64,000 nt of DNA, from the NCBI GenBank assembly GCA_003254925.1, contig QANZ01003410.1:10321-74320 (forward strand), given 5' to 3'. The notes below the pieces were generated by a model. The model was not told the origin of the DNA. It saw only the letters and a list, made by a program, of their open reading frames with translations, and searched no databases. The DNA is from Chamaecrista fasciculata (taxonomy: Eukaryota > Streptophyta > Magnoliopsida > Fabales > Fabaceae). The translations under genes were made by a program, and so were the position numbers. Positions 34,947 through 48,657 of this stretch are shown piece after piece; position 1 is the stretch's first letter, and each line of letters begins with the position of its first letter.

Positions 34947-37814
34947 TTTTCAGGCCTAAAACATAGAGAGCTTCATTCTGGCCAAAAAAAATAGAGAGCT
35001 TCATCAAAGCCCAATCCATCTTCTTGGATGCCCAATGATATGAAGCCAGTGAACTAGGTTTACTTGGGCATTGAAAATACTTTATGTAAACTTTTGTGGA
35101 TAATTTTTGCTGACATTATAATCTATAAAGAAATTTCAAGTAAGATCCAACCCAGTTCTTACTTATTTTCTCAATATTTATAATCAGAGGGATGAATAGA
35201 TGTGAAATTTGTTGGAGGGTGGCCTGGAGTCAAGATAAACAGTGGAAAAATTGAGTGGGGGAGTGTTGGAACATTACAACTTTCAACTTACAAATTAGAA
35301 AGGATGGTGTATTTATTTAGAGAAAATCTTCTTTTATTTTTAAATTTATATCAAATTAATTAACTAATTTCTAAATAATTAAAATATACGACTCTATCTT
35401 TATGTAATAGTCAATAATTTGATCTTTTGATCAAATTCTATAAAAAAAATATAAATTCAGAATAAATTTAAAAAATAAAAAGTATAAAATCAATATAAAT
35501 TCATTTATTAAAAAAAATAAAATTAGTTTAAATTTAAAGAACAAATCATTGACAATTATATATTTTAATTATTCTAAGATTAATTTATTGAATTGATATA
35601 AATTTAAAGATTAAATAATATTTTTTATTTATTTATTTATCTATTCTTGGTTAGGATATATATCTAATTTTTTAAGTGACATGTTGAGAGAGAAAGTGTA
35701 TATACTTCACAATGATTATATCTATGTCCATATATATCCTCAATTGCACAAAAATGGAAACAGTTCTCAAGCCAGCCAGTCTTATTCTTTCGATCAAATT
35801 GGTTGAATCAAATATATTATGTATATACTTATGTTTATATTATTATATATGATTATGAACAAAATTAATTATTAAAATAAAATAGTTAATATATTAAATT
35901 TTTATAATTATTTTATTTTATATTTTTGAAATAAAAGTAATATTTACATTGATATTGTACATACAAAACTAGCTTATGGAAGAAACATAAATGGTGCAAA
36001 AATGGCATACAACACACAGCAAGTAGCAATAGTGGCAGACAAAGTAGTGTTCCTGACAGTCACATCTGACCCACTTACACAGCCAAAAGATAATGTGAAA
36101 AATCTTGCTATGCACCATCTCACCTAACAACCGCAACTAATCTTGATTTGAAATCCACTAATTATATTTTTAAAAAGGTATTTTAAGCATTAGTCAAGAA
36201 CGGTGTAAACCATCCTGTCAAAAAGATAGTAATTAAAGAACCGATCAAACCAATTACAAATAGGTAAATATTTGTAAAATTGGCCAATCAACTAATTCAA
36301 CCGATTCATGACTTACTTTATTATTTTTGTGAACAAGTTACATTATTAAAAATATATAAGATATATAGTAAAGTGGTTTTGTGTGAGCATCACTAATAAG
36401 AAAGAAAAGATTTTAAAAAATTATGTGTTAATAATAGGTGATAAGTCATATGAAATTTTCAGTCAGCTCTCTCTCTAATATTTGCAAGGGTTAGCTCAGC
36501 TATGGGAAAGACCCTTAAGAGTGAGACTCCGAAGGTCAAGTCAATATGATATAAAGAGAGATTAGAGTTATTAGAATATACTTAAAGGAAGGTTTAATGT
36601 ATACAAAATCTTGAAGGATATTTGAGTAATTCCGCTTAAACTTAGACCGACCTAGAATAGAAGGGGTCGGACCTACCCAGAAGTAATAAGAGTTGGTCAA
36701 TCATATCTTGTCGATAAGTGAGCTAATAATAAATGTAAAATAACCCAAAAATAGTTGATTTGAATAGTAAGCAATTTGGTACTCTTTAAATAATGTCATG
36801 AATTTGAGATTTTGAGAATGCAGCTAGCTCATATGGCATGGGAGACTCTTCTGCTGCTATAGTAATAAGACGTATGACATATATCAAATATAGATTAATC
36901 GGGACAAAATTAAACTTCAAAGAACTTTAGCTAATTTTTTTTTCAGTTAACTAACATCATTACGAATTTTTCAAACGATGAAATCTTGGGACGCATCAAA
37001 TTCATCAGTTCTATCAAAATAAACATTAGACGCTAGCTGCTGCACATATGCTCGGTGTCTTGAAAGAATCCAGAAAGTAAATGTAAAGATAAGAATTATA
37101 TATATAGTGCTGGTAGAGAATATTGTGTAATTAATTAAGCTCTATATATATGGTATCTATAGTTGAGGATTATCTTTAAAAATCATAAATGAATGTGGTA
37201 GGAGCCACGTCCATAGATCAAAAGGCAATAGTAGTTAATGTGAATGAGGAGTAGAGTTAGGCATACATAACAAATCGAATTATTATAATAAAACTGTGAA
37301 TGATGAATATCATAATATCATTATATCATGTTTGCATGTGTGTATAATTATTAATGAGTATAGGTAGCTTTGTAGTGATGGTATATATGCAATTGAAATT
37401 GGATGCTTTATTCGAGTGAGGGGAAGTGTTATTAATATTGGTGCAAACCTTTTGTGATGAGTGCCAAAAGTTGTTCGTCTTTTTGAGTTTAACTTTAGGC
37501 TAGACATTGTAGGGCACTGTGGATGGAGGCTCTCTCTTTCAAGCAATCACAACGCTTTTGCTTCTAAAAACACTAGTTTTCATGTGACATTATTTTGATT
37601 CAATTTAGCATTATTATGGGAAAAAAAATATATTCTTAACATTTTTTTTAAGCACATGTAGTATTTATCATCAACCATCAAAGATCAGTTTTTTTTTGAA
37701 ATATTTTCTTTCCTTTTAAAATTCATACAACCCTTCTCAAACTTATAATATTGTGCTTAATATAATAGATTCAACAAGCTATCTGTTAAAGCCATGAACT
37801 AAAAACACATTTAG
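34947..37814. other. Long AT-rich intergenic region
   Basis: About 2.9 kb with no convincing gene. The stretch 36470-36740 is somewhat richer in GC and looks like old transposon sequence (GGAAAGACCCTTAAGAGTGA), but I cannot assign it. Confidence 0.5.
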
Positions 37815-38097
37815 CCTGGTTTATAATAGAACACTTTAGCATAAACTCTCCAACACCTTTTAAAGCACAACTAAACATTAAAATTTAAAGAAATTACATT
37901 CCATTAATGATAAAGTAATACCAATTACACATCATCACTTTCCATTAAAGTCAATTATAATGTCTATTCGATTATCCTTATACAATTTTAAAATATTCAT
38001 ACAATACTTATTTTTACCTATTACAACTATTACCTACCATTTTAAATAATTTTACATCTCATAATCTACTTTAATAATAAATCATCCAAACGCGTTC
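37815..38097. mobile_element. Probable Harbinger-family MITE
   Basis: Read on the minus strand it begins GGAACGCGTTTGGATGATT and continues with ATTATGAGATGTAAAATTAT and ATAAGTATTGTATGAATATT. This is the same style and partly the same sequence as the ends of 56051-57718. The left end and target duplication are not resolved. Confidence 0.45.
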
Positions 38098-38884
38098 CAT
38101 TATCTACATCTATTATAACTCAGTCTAATTTTGCTAACACACTCCCAAATTAAACAGGTTAAAAATCTAGCTATGTCACAAAATATTGAGTTTTCTCTGT
38201 GTGATACTCATAATATTATTTTTGACAAAATAAAAGCTTTGCTGAATTGGCATGGGCCACTACTATATCCATATATAATAATGGCACAATGAAATGTCAA
38301 AGTTCACGCATCCTAGCTATCCCTCGCAAGCCACAACCCCCTGGCCCTTCAAAATCTTCCAAAATCCCATGCCTAATCATTTGAGTTTTATTTATATTTA
38401 TTTAGATAAAAGTTTTCACCTTTGTGAAAAGTACCGTATTCATTCCTGATTCCTTTTCTGAAAGTTACCCAAAATCCTTAAGCTTTTCTATCATTCATTC
38501 ACCTATCTCATACCCCTTTACTTACCCCCTAAAAGAAAAAGATAAAGATTCAAAATTTTTTGAAACCCATCGATCCCATGTCCCTCTCAATCTCTTATCA
38601 GTCATCATTCTGAATTTAAACCAAGGTTAAAAGATGTGCAAAATGGAAGTGAAAAAGAAGATGATCTATCAATCAATGAAAATGCAAAAGAAAGAAAAAA
38701 AGATCATTAACTTTTGGATACATCATATTCATATGTATCCCCGTTTCGTGCAAATTAATACAGGCCACTTCCACAATCATAACGTACGGTTTCACAGAGG
38801 AGTGCTTGCAGTTTGCAACATATAAAGCTCCTTTTATTTTAGTTGAGCTGCAAGTGCTTCACAAATTCGAAAAAATGGCAAGTT
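38098..38884. other. Intergenic, nothing seen
   Basis: AT-rich. The short open frames at 38424-38630 and 38634-38825 are unrecognised and probably not genes. Confidence 0.5.
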
Positions 38885-38889
38885 ATATT

Positions 38890-39164
38890 TAAAGACCTTT
38901 GTATATAATGGTAGTTGTTAATTCTGTTGTAACTAGAGTGTAAAGTTAGCTTTAGATTGTTGGTTGTACAGGATCCTGACCTTACAGATTAGTTAGGAAG
39001 TTTTCGATTAGTTAGAATTAGTTGACCTACTTAGTACGCATGGAGCTGTATATATTTCATTTTAACATTAATGAAAACTAACTCCATTTTTCATTCTTCG
39101 ATTTTTCATTTCTTCTTCATTGAGAGTTTTGTGAGATTTCTTCTGAGAATTCAGTAAGATTTCA
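38890..39164 (+). repeat. 5' LTR of copia element
   Basis: 275 bases, TAAAGACC...AGATTTCA. Nearly identical to 43605-43882. Confidence 0.92.
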
Positions 39165-39207
39165 TGGTATCAGAGCAAAATACAGATCCATTTTCTGAGT
39201 GACTCCA

Positions 39208-42200
39208 ATGGAGAATACTGAAAATACTGCAAATACCTCTTCATCTACTTCTGTTACTCGTCATTCTCATTCTGAGAATGAATCGGAGCGTGTTTCTCGG
39301 AAAGATCCTCTTTCCTTACTTTCTTCAGACAATCCTGGAATGCAGATTGTTACTCATCCACTTATTATGACTAATTACACAGTTTGGCGTAGATCGATGC
39401 GAATTGCGCTTAATGCAAGGAACAAACTCTGTTTTGTTGACGGTACTCGTCCACGACCTGTCGATGAAACTTCTGAAAGTTTCTTACAATGGAGCTATGT
39501 TGATTCTACTGTTAAGTCATGGCTTCTTAATGCGATGGTTTCTGAACTATCAGAAACGTACGTTTATGCTACTTCCGCTCGACATCTGTGGCTTGACTTG
39601 GAGGAGAAGTTCGGCCAGAAGGATAAGCTGCGCGTTTTCAAGATTAAAAAGAGGATTGCTACTACAAAACAAGGTATCGATTCTCTTGCTATTTACTCTA
39701 ACAAATTGCGCAAGCTATGGGAGGAATTAAACTGTTTAGAGCCTCGTATGAAATGTACTTGTGATGCACGAAAGAATAATGATGAAGTAGATGAGTCTGA
39801 TCATGTAATGCAATTTTTGATGGGACTTAATGATTCCTATGAGGCTGTGACTAGTAATTTGTTGATGATGGATCCTCTTCCATCTTACAATAAGGCATAC
39901 TCGATTATTTCTCCTTTTGAAACACAGAAATCTAGTGATTTTTCCTCTCCTACTGTTAGTGAGGCTAGTGCCTTAGCTGCTAAATTTCATAACACTGTGA
40001 AGGCTGTAAATGATTCTAAGAGTTCTACTCAAAAGAAGGACGGTAAGAAAGCTGATAGATATTGCACACATTGTAATAAAACTGGTCATTTAGAGGAGAC
40101 ATGTTTTAAAAAACATGGTTATCCGGACCGGTTCTTCTGCTGGTGATCCTAAGGAAGGTCATTCTTCAGATGTTACTGCTTTGACCGATTTGATTCATCA
40201 GATGCAGAGGTTTATGAAGGCTGAATCTATAGTGGAAGAGACTCCTCTTCATACCAGTTGCTTCACTGATTTTGCAGGTACTGTTACCAAATCTTGCTCA
40301 CATTTTAAGTTGAATTCTGATGAGTGGATTATAGATTCAGGTGCCTCTTGTCATATATTTGGTGATATGAATTTATTTTCGAACTTGCGCAAGATTAATG
40401 GTAAGAGTACTGTCCAATTGCCTAATGGTAGCATTAAGGATGTTAATTACATTGGTGAGGTTGTTCTTATTCCTCAGCTTACACTTCAGCACGTTTTATA
40501 CGTTCCTGGTTTCAAATTCAATCTTATTTCAGTTCATCGGTTAACTGAAAGTGTCAACCTCAGTTTTGAGTTTAATTCCTCTGGTTGTGTGGTGCAGGAC
40601 CAGTTGAGTAAGAATCCTATTGCTTATGGACGAGTGGACAAGCATCTATACTTATTGAAATCAGGACATAGCAGTAGTTTACATTATTCTCAATTGAACA
40701 CTGTTAATAATGCCTCTGTTTTGGCATGTAAAACCAATAATGATTTTGTTTTTTGGCATGCTCGTTTAGGACACCCTAGTGCTATTGTGTTACAGAAGTT
40801 GAATTTGTGTGAATTGAGTTCTGATAAATTGTTTTGTGATGCCTGTCATAGTGCCAAGTAAACTAGACTTCCGTTTGGTTTGAGTTCTATATCAACTACT
40901 ACTTGTTTTGAACTGGTTCATATGGACATTTGGGGTCATTATAGTGTTAAAACTCTGTCTGGTGCTCAGTATTTTTTGACTGTGGTGGATGATTATAGTA
41001 GGACTGTTTGGACTTATTTGATGACCAGTAAAGTTCAGATTGTTCCTTTAATAAACCAGTTCCTGAAATATGTTGAAAGGAAATTTAACACTGTGGTTAA
41101 ACTGATTCGTATACAGACAATGGCTCAGAATTTTTAAGTAAAGCTTGTCAGTCCATTTTTTCTTCAGCTGGTATTGTTCATCAACGTAGTTGTGTGTATA
41201 CTCCGCAACAGAATGGTGTTGTGGAGAGGAAACATCATCATCTCATTTAGGTTGCCCGGGCTTTGTTGTTTCATGCAGGCTTACCTCAAACTTTTTGGGG
41301 TGAAGCTCTTTTGAGTGCAACTCATTTAATAAATAGACTTCCAAGTAGTGTTTTGAACTGGGAATGTCCATTTTACAAACTCACTAAAACTCAGCCTGAT
41401 TATTCAAAATTGAAGGTGTTTGGTAGCTTATGTTATGCCAGCAATTTAATTCCTAATCGCAAGAAATTTGATGCACGTGCTGTGAAATGTCTTTTCTTGG
41501 GTTATGATCCTCATTATAAAGGATATAAAGTTTTTGATCTTTCCAATCATAAGTTTTTTGAGTCTCGTGATGTTGTTTTCTATGAGCATATTTTTCCTTC
41601 TCAAGAAGATACTTGTTTTTCATCTTCTTCTGTTCCTTTACCTGTTGTTCCTATTCATCATCGTTCCTCACATGTTCATCCTTCACATCCTTCCTCCACT
41701 ATTTCTTCTAATCCTTCTGTTTTTGTAATTCCTGATCCTACTTCCTCTATTACTTCTGTTCCTTTACTTCCTAACCATACTTCCTCTACTTCTTCAGTTC
41801 CTAAACTTCCTGTTCAACCTTCCTCTACTTCTTCAGTTCTTGTAGTATCTTCTGATACTTCCTTGCCTCCATCCTCTATACCTGAACCAGTTCTTCGTCG
41901 AAGTACTCGTCCTTAAACATCTCCTCCTTGGCTTGATAGTTATGTTACTTGTTCTCTTGTTAATCCCAATAAATATACACCTCCTTCCTTTCCTTTCATT
42001 ACTATCTCTCGTTTTTCTGATGAATATTTTCATTTTATGGGCAATATCTCTCAGGTACATGAACCTAAGACTTTTAAGGAAGCCAAAGATTCTATTGAAT
42101 GGCAGCAAGCCATGGCCAAAGAACTCACAGCTTTAGAAACTAATCATACATGGGATTTGGTACCTCTTCCTTGAGGAAAAAAGCCCATTGGTTGTAAATG

Positions 42201-43596
42201 GGTGTACAAGGTCAAGCTTAAGGCTGATGGTAGTGTGGAAAGCTCGTTTAGTTGCAAAAGGTTTTAATCAAGTTGAAGGTCTTGATTACATGGATAGTTT
42301 TTCTCCCGTGGCTAAGAATGTTACTGTTCGTGTTCTTCTTGCTCTCGCGGCTTCTAAAGGTTGGCCTTTACATCAGTTTGATGTCAATAATGCCTTCCTT
42401 CATGGCTTTATTGATGAAGATGTTTACATGATACCTCCTCCGGGTTACAATGCTTCTGCTAGGACAATGTGCAAGCTCAAACGTAGTTTATATGGTTTGA
42501 AGCAAGCTTCTCATCAGTGGAACATTGAGCTTACTTCTAAGCTTCATAAGATTGGTTTTACTTAGTCTTCTCATGATCATTGTTTGTTTACTGAAGGAAG
42601 TGGTCGTTCCTTTGTTGCCATCCTGATATATGTTGATGACATCCTTGTCACAAGTCCCTCTCTTGCTCTTATTTCCTCTGTTAAGGATTTTCTTCATCAG
42701 CAATTTACCATTAAAGACCTTGGTCTTCCAAGGTATTACTTGGGCATTGAAATTGCTAGATCTCCTCAGGGTATGTATATTAATCAGAGGAAGTACATCC
42801 TTGATCTGTTGGCTGATACAGGACTTATGGGTGCTAAGCCTACCTCCACTCCTATGGTTAAGTCTCATAAATTTGTTACTGATGATACTACTACTCTCCT
42901 CAAAGATCCTAGTCAATACCGAAGGTTGATTTGCAGACTGTTATATCTTGGATTCACTCGTCCTGACATTACATATGCCACACAACAACTCAGTCAATTT
43001 GTTCATGAGCCTCATGAGTGTCACTGGCAAGCAGCTTTGTATGTTCTGCGATATCTTAAAGGAGATCCTGCAAAAGGGTTGTTTTATCCTTTGAACATGT
43101 CCTCCACTTTCTCTTTTGATGCTTACTGTGATGTTGATTGGGCAACATGTCCAGATTCACGACGATCTGTTACTGGCTACAATATTTTTCTTGGTGGTTG
43201 TTTTATTTTCTGGAAAACCAAGAAACAGATCACAGTATCACGCAGCTCGGCAGAGGCTGAATATAGAGCTTTATCAACTACTGTATGTGAACTTTTATGG
43301 TTGTCATATTTGTTGAAAGATTTGCAGATTCCTGTTGTCACTCCTATTCCTCTATGGTGTGATAATCACGCTGCTCTCCACATTGTTGAGAATCCTGTTT
43401 TTCATGAGCGAACAAAACACCTTTCAATTGATTGTCATTTGGTTCGTGAGCAAATCAAGCGTGGTTTTGTTCTTCCTCGCTACATTTCCTGAGGATCTCA
43501 ACTCGCTGACTTGTTTACTAAAGCCCTTCCTGCTCCTCGATTCACTGATTTAGTTTGCAAGTTGGGACTGCAAAATTTTCATCAGTCTCTAATTTG
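39208..43596 (+). pseudogene. Copia gag-pol remnant
   Basis: The gag begins at the ATG at 39208, with the UBN2-type region (HPLIMTNYTVWRRSMRIAL) and a zinc knuckle YCTHCNKTGHLEETC. A frame change near 40115-40146 separates gag from protease (WIIDSGASCHI). GAG-pre-integrase (FWHARLGHPS) is followed by a TAA at 40859-40861, then the integrase core with a frame change near 41105 and a TAG at 41248-41250. Further stops are at 41914-41916, 42172-42174 and 42563-42565, with a frame change near 42230. Reverse transcriptase motifs are [22 protein letters not shown] and LIYVDDILV. RNase H shows SSAEAEYRALS and HERTKHL. A TGA at 43490-43492 precedes a LADLFTKALP tail that ends at 43596. Confidence 0.9.
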
Positions 43597-43604
43597 AAGG
43601 GGGG

Positions 43605-43882
43605 TAAAGACCTTTGTATATAATGGTAGTTGTTAATTCTGTTGTAACTAGAGTGTAAAGTTAGCTTTAGATTGTTGGTTGTACAGGATCCTGACCTTAC
43701 TGATTAGTTAGGAAGTTTTCGATTAGTTAGAATTAGTTGACCTGCTTAGTACGCATGGAGCTGTATATATTTCATTTTAACATTAATGAAAACTAACTCC
43801 ATTTTTCATTCTTCGATTTTTCATTTCTTCTTCATTGAGAGTTTTGTGAGATTTCTTCTGAGAGTAGTTCAGTAAGATTTCA
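43605..43882 (+). repeat. 3' LTR of copia element
   Basis: 278 bases. It differs from the 5' LTR mainly by an extra three bases near the end (GAGAGTAGTTCAG against GAGAATTCAG). Confidence 0.92.
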
Positions 43883-43887
43883 ATATT

Positions 43888-45983
43888 ATTATGGCTGTCA
43901 TGCGTGAACATTTATGTATGACTTTGTCACAATCATGTTCGACAAAAGTGAACGCCTTTTGCTTTCCTTCCTTTAAACATAAACCTTAGAGTTACTTAAA
44001 ACTCAGCGAAAAAAATGTTCCACACAGAGCGTCTAGCTAGCCAGATGGTGATGTGGAATTATATTATAGATATATCCATCTTAGGTTTTTCTCATTTTCA
44101 CTTCCGTCAAATTGTTAGAATTTTGAAGGATCGTAGGGAGGGTGCATTTAAAACGCGTTAATATATATATATATAGAATGGTGAGAATAGATAAAATTAT
44201 GTACTTTTTGCTGTCATTAACTTGATATCTTGATACGTTTGGACAAATTTTGATTAAGTGCTCACGGCAACTCTGATCTCCTCTCTTTATCTTTCTTTTT
44301 AATGAAAAAGGTTAGTTTTATATAATATATACAGAGTGAAAGCATATCCCTTGACTTTATAAAAGTAAATATAATAAAGCTTAGTTAGTTAAACCACGTA
44401 ATTAATAGCTAGTAGTATATGGGCGTATACCTGTATAAGTAGGATAGGTTATTCCCCAGCTATAAAATTTAAATGAAAGGAATATCGTGTGGTTCTGTTT
44501 TCCTTACCTCCACCTATCTAGCAATTAGCTAGGGTTTCACAAATCTTTTATATGCTTTTTTATTTTTAATTAAATTATATTTTCATTACGAGCAAATAAC
44601 ATGTTTTCACACAATTCACATAGCATCAAATCAAATCAAATCAAATATATATATATATATATATCTTATATTATATAGCTCCACCCCTTTTTGGTAGTCC
44701 ACATTTTAAAACTANTCTCTAGCTATTGGCAGCTGTATATCATATATAGAGAAGACCATATTATATATATATATATATACTCTTCAGCACTTGAAGACGA
44801 AATCCAGAATAAGGACATTGATTTTTGTTTAGAGTCAACTAGCAGATTTTTTAATTTTTTTTTTCTTTTTTGAATCTTGGATTTTGTATTTATCGTAGCC
44901 AAATAATTAAAGAGATTAAGGTCACATTCATCTGGACCATTCCATTTAAGAAGAAGAAAAATAAAACTTCCTGTATAATTGAAGGCGTGAACGTACATAT
45001 GGACCAATGCATATTGCTTTTCTTGCTTTATGGGCTATGGCCGTGTAATTAATTTTGGAGAAGTATGAAAGGCATTAGGATTTTTCTCTAGGAGTAACGA
45101 AAGAAGGCGTATATAGGAGCAATAATGGAGAAAAATGGCACGCACACACACATGATAAGAAATCTTTGATTCGAATAAAATTAGATTATGGCAGCAAACC
45201 TAATTGACGATTCCCCAATAATATCTCCACTAATTATTACATTATTCAGAGCCTACAAATGATTCAAGAAGACAGCAAAAAGATAGGAGAAATAATTATG
45301 GTAAATTGGTATTAAGAAAAAGGAAGGAAGGAGAAGAAGGAGGGTTGAAGGAATCGGACAAAAAGCCAGAGAGCGTTTTGTTAATTAGTCAAATGTTTCA
45401 CATTATGTACACAGTTTTCTTAAACTGATCTCAGTACTCAGACAACTCAAACCAAAACCCATGTAATGCTAATTGCTGGTGGAGACACAAATGGACAATT
45501 AATTAAACATATACAGATATGTGTTCGCAATCAATTAGAATATTTTGTATATGGAGATCGATGTTATGCACGATCAAATAAAAAAAAGAATTGAGGGAAT
45601 TAATTAAAAAAAAAGGATATATAAATTAAAGTGATGAAAGGGTAGCTGGTGCTGAATGCTATAAATTATTTACAATACATAATTCGAAGGAGATCCATAT
45701 GGGGACAAAGTTTTAAAAAGAGAAATAAATAAAGAAGAGAAAACAATATATTGTTGAATAATGAAGAAGTGGATGGTGATGGTTAAATAAAAAGAGGATA
45801 GCAAGATTCACGGCTGATCCTTCATGCACTAACTATATATAATAGCATATATTATGGTACCTGCAGCCGTTGTTGTTCCTTTAGATGAATGTACATGAAA
45901 AGAATATCTCCGGCCTCCATATTTCATTGCTTTTTCTGTCTGTTGTTATTCCTTTCACATTATTGGATGAAGGAGGTTGTTAA
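43888..45983. other. Intergenic, 3' side of VQ gene
   Basis: AT-rich with simple repeats: TCAAA copies near 44626-44645 and (TA)n at 44646-44663 and 44762-44778. One N lies at 44715. The region near 45850-45983 probably holds the 3' untranslated part of the VQ gene. No other gene is seen. Confidence 0.5.
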
Positions 45984-46775
45984 TTAATGAGATGAACAAT
46001 TAATCCAGGATTCCACCATACCTTGGGTTCCGGCAGCAACGTTATCACATTCTGCTGCTCCTTTGTCACCATTATTTGTAGTACTGACACTTGGCTCCGA
46101 ATTATTATTATTATTAACAAAGTTGGCACTCACAAGTCCTCCTCCAGCACCAACAACGTTGGTGTTGGTGTCGGCAGTACTACCATGCACATGGTGGCTT
46201 ACTCCGAAACCCCCCATTCTGAATAATGGCAAGTTGTTGTGGTTGATATTGTTATTGTGGTTGAGAAGGCCCAAATGGGAAGACAATTGGTAGATATTGG
46301 AATTATTATTAGGTATAGTTTGATTGGAATAATGGGAAGGTAATAATAAGGAGGACGTAGTGGAGGGAAAAGGCGGGAGTACTGATACTGACGAAGAAGA
46401 AGAAGACGACGAGAAGAATTGAGTGGAGAGAGCAGTAGAATTCGAAATAGAAGGTGGTGGTGGTGGTCTGTGTAGAATATAAGAAGAGGAAGAAGAAGTA
46501 TTAGGATTAGGATTAGGAAAGACATGGAAGCGGGTTCTGGAAGTGAAAGGGGGTTCGGGAATCCCAGTGAATTCCTGAACCATGGCTCGGAAATTGGTGG
46601 TGTCAGTCGTCAGCACCGTCGTGGGTGCCCGCCTTGAGGCTCGAGCCCGCTTCTTTGGGGCTGTGGGTCGGGTCTGACTTGGAATAAGGAGATCGGGTTC
46701 GGATCTAGACCAGGGAGAGAGAGGGAGGGATTCGTAGTCGTCGTCTTTATTAGTACTGTTATTTGGGGAATCCAT
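45984..46775 (-). CDS. VQ-motif protein
   Basis: VQ proteins are plant nuclear co-regulators that bind WRKY transcription factors and sometimes MAP kinases or jasmonate components. This single-exon gene encodes 263 residues from the ATG at 46775. The motif FRAMVQEFTG (residues 62-71, FxxxVQxxTG) lies in the context KKRARASRRAPTTVLTTDTT-N-motif-IPEPPF. A Ser-Pro site (LSPWSRSEP) lies upstream. The middle is rich in Ser, Pro and Asn, as usual for the family, and the C-terminus ends VESWINCSSH. The RASRRAPTT block resembles the group containing Arabidopsis VQ22/JAV1, but I do not assign an orthologue. The leader just upstream is GA-rich (CT-rich on the plus strand). Confidence 0.9.
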   Translation of the reverse strand: MDSPNNSTNKDDDYESLPLSPWSRSEPDLLIPSQTRPTAPKKRARASRRAPTTVLTTDTTNFRAMVQEFTGIPEPPFTSRTRFHVFPNPNPNTSSSSSYILHRPPPPPSISNSTALSTQFFSSSSSSSSVSVLPPFPSTTSSLLLPSHYSNQTIPNNNSNIYQLSSHLGLLNHNNNINHNNLPLFRMGGFGVSHHVHGSTADTNTNVVGAGGGLVSANFVNNNNNSEPSVSTTNNGDKGAAECDNVAAGTQGMVESWINCSSH

Positions 46776-48370
46776 TATACAGAGAGAAAGAGAGAAAGTG
46801 AGTGAGTGAAGAAGCAGAGAGATTTGCTATGTTAGAGTAAGACGTACACTTTTAAGAGAGGTATGGGGGCCAACTAACACAATAACACTACCACTCAAGT
46901 ACCCACGAGTCACCATGATCTGCTGCAACAACGCCAATTCTGCCTTCGCTTTTTCTTTCTCACTCACCACCACAATATATATGCTCTAATACGTGAACCA
47001 CTAACCACATCTCAATTTAAAATACAGATGGATCATGGATCTATCCACAACGGAAAATTAGGGTTTGGATATATATATATTGAAAAAGAAAGAGAGGGGA
47101 AGAACAAGAAGAACAAGATATGGAAAGGAATGGTTTTCTCTGGCCTTTTTCTTCTCTAAAAAGAGAAGAGCCTGCTTCTGCTTAATTATGGTATCATCCA
47201 GAAAAAAAGAAAATATCAGAGTGGGGTAACCGCGCATGGGGAAACAAAGCAAGAAACCGAAAGTCAAAGTATGCCAGAGTTGTGGTTTTCATTTCATTTC
47301 CACTCTCAAATGCGGAACCCCATATATTATTATTATTAGTAGTAGGTTTAGCCCAATCAATTAAATATCTTTTCTATTTTATTTTATTTTATTAGAAATT
47401 AATATTTTAAAAAATAAATAAAGAAAACATTGTCTTTATTGGAATATGTTTCGGAATAATAAGGTGGACGAAAAGCAACCAAAATCAGACCGATATGTGG
47501 TAGGTGTATTGCACAAACGGAGAATTCTAGACATTATTCTTACACCCATTTTTACTGCTCCCCATTTTAACTTGATCAATTTCTTGCGTGTATGAGTTAA
47601 ATAGTTAATCATCTGCGCTTTTCATTACCTATTGGATGAATCAACTCAACAATATTATCTAAATTCGCTGCAACGACCATCAAAAGTTAATATAATTCAG
47701 TTGCTTTTTCAAAATAAATAAAATAAAAATGTAGCGGATAATAATAAATGAATTACAATTTTATTTATAGCGTAAAATAGGATCAAGCTGGTTTATTGAT
47801 TTAATTTGTTCAATATATAGAGAGGTCCTTATCAATTCTACGTGTCATATAGTAACAAGCTATTTATTTCCTTTTCGATATATACCTATGTCCTATATGG
47901 TTTGTATTTTGCCCATACGTACTAGACCAGATCCATACCCCCATTCAACACATGTAACATTTCTCACGTCTTCTCTGTCTACACGTAATATATTATACAA
48001 AGTCATTCACAAACCATTTTTAACCTTTTTGTACTTTAACTATTGGAGTTTTCTTTTTTTTTTTTGATAAAAGGTGAAATGCATTAACTATTGAAGTTTT
48101 CCACTTCTCTTTCAACGTGAACAACATCAACATGCGTCCTCAACTAATCCTTTTCTTTTTCTTTTTTTTAACTTGGTTCTACGCTGGAAATTGTTATTTG
48201 ATTATATTATTAATTACTTTTTGGTAAATTGATTAACTTGAGGGGGAAATTACATGCACACCCATGTAAAAAGAGATGGATAATAAAGAAAAAAAAGTCC
48301 TATGGTCAAATAGAGTTATCATAAATTAAATTGATTTGACTAAATTCAAGGATTTAAAATGAAGAAAATT
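46776..48370. other. VQ gene upstream region and spacer
   Basis: Contains the leader and promoter of the minus-strand VQ gene, then AT-rich spacer up to the 5-base duplication of the next retroelement. No further feature is recognised. Confidence 0.5.
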
Positions 48371-48375
48371 GAAAC

Positions 48376-48657
48376 TGTTATAAAATATAAGAAATATGAA
48401 TACTCAGAGAATAGTGAAAAGGAAGAGGGGAGAGTGGTTCTTTCATTCAACTGATATCATCCACTCTACATCAATACCTAAAGTCTCTATTTATAGGCTA
48501 AAGGATCTATAAGGGAGATGTACCAACTTAATGTACATAATGAAGGGATAATGTCATATTCATGTACATAGAGAAAGTAAATGACAACTCAAACTTCTAT
48601 GCATAGAGAATACCAAAAGACAAATGTGGATATTCACAAACATAATTATTTATAACA
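48376..48657 (-). repeat. 3' LTR of the non-coding element
   Basis: 282 bases, TG...CA. One mismatch with 53465-53746 (AAATGAC here, AAAGGAC there). Confidence 0.93.

Larger units (their letters stand above)
38890..43882 (+). mobile_element. Ty1/copia retrotransposon, full layout, inactivated
   Basis: LTRs are at 38890-39164 and 43605-43882. The primer site TGGTATCAGAGC follows the 5' LTR directly (39165-39176), and a purine tract GAAGGGGGG precedes the 3' LTR. A perfect 5-base target duplication ATATT is at 38885-38889 and 43883-43887. The LTRs differ by about two substitutions and one small indel, so insertion is recent. The LTR begins TA rather than TG but ends CA in both copies. Gag, protease, integrase, reverse transcriptase and RNase H appear in copia order but with several stops and frame changes. 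Confidence 0.92.

Noticed and set aside
46023-46525. Several open frames overlapping the VQ gene on both strands
   Set aside because: They are shadows of the low-complexity VQ coding region.
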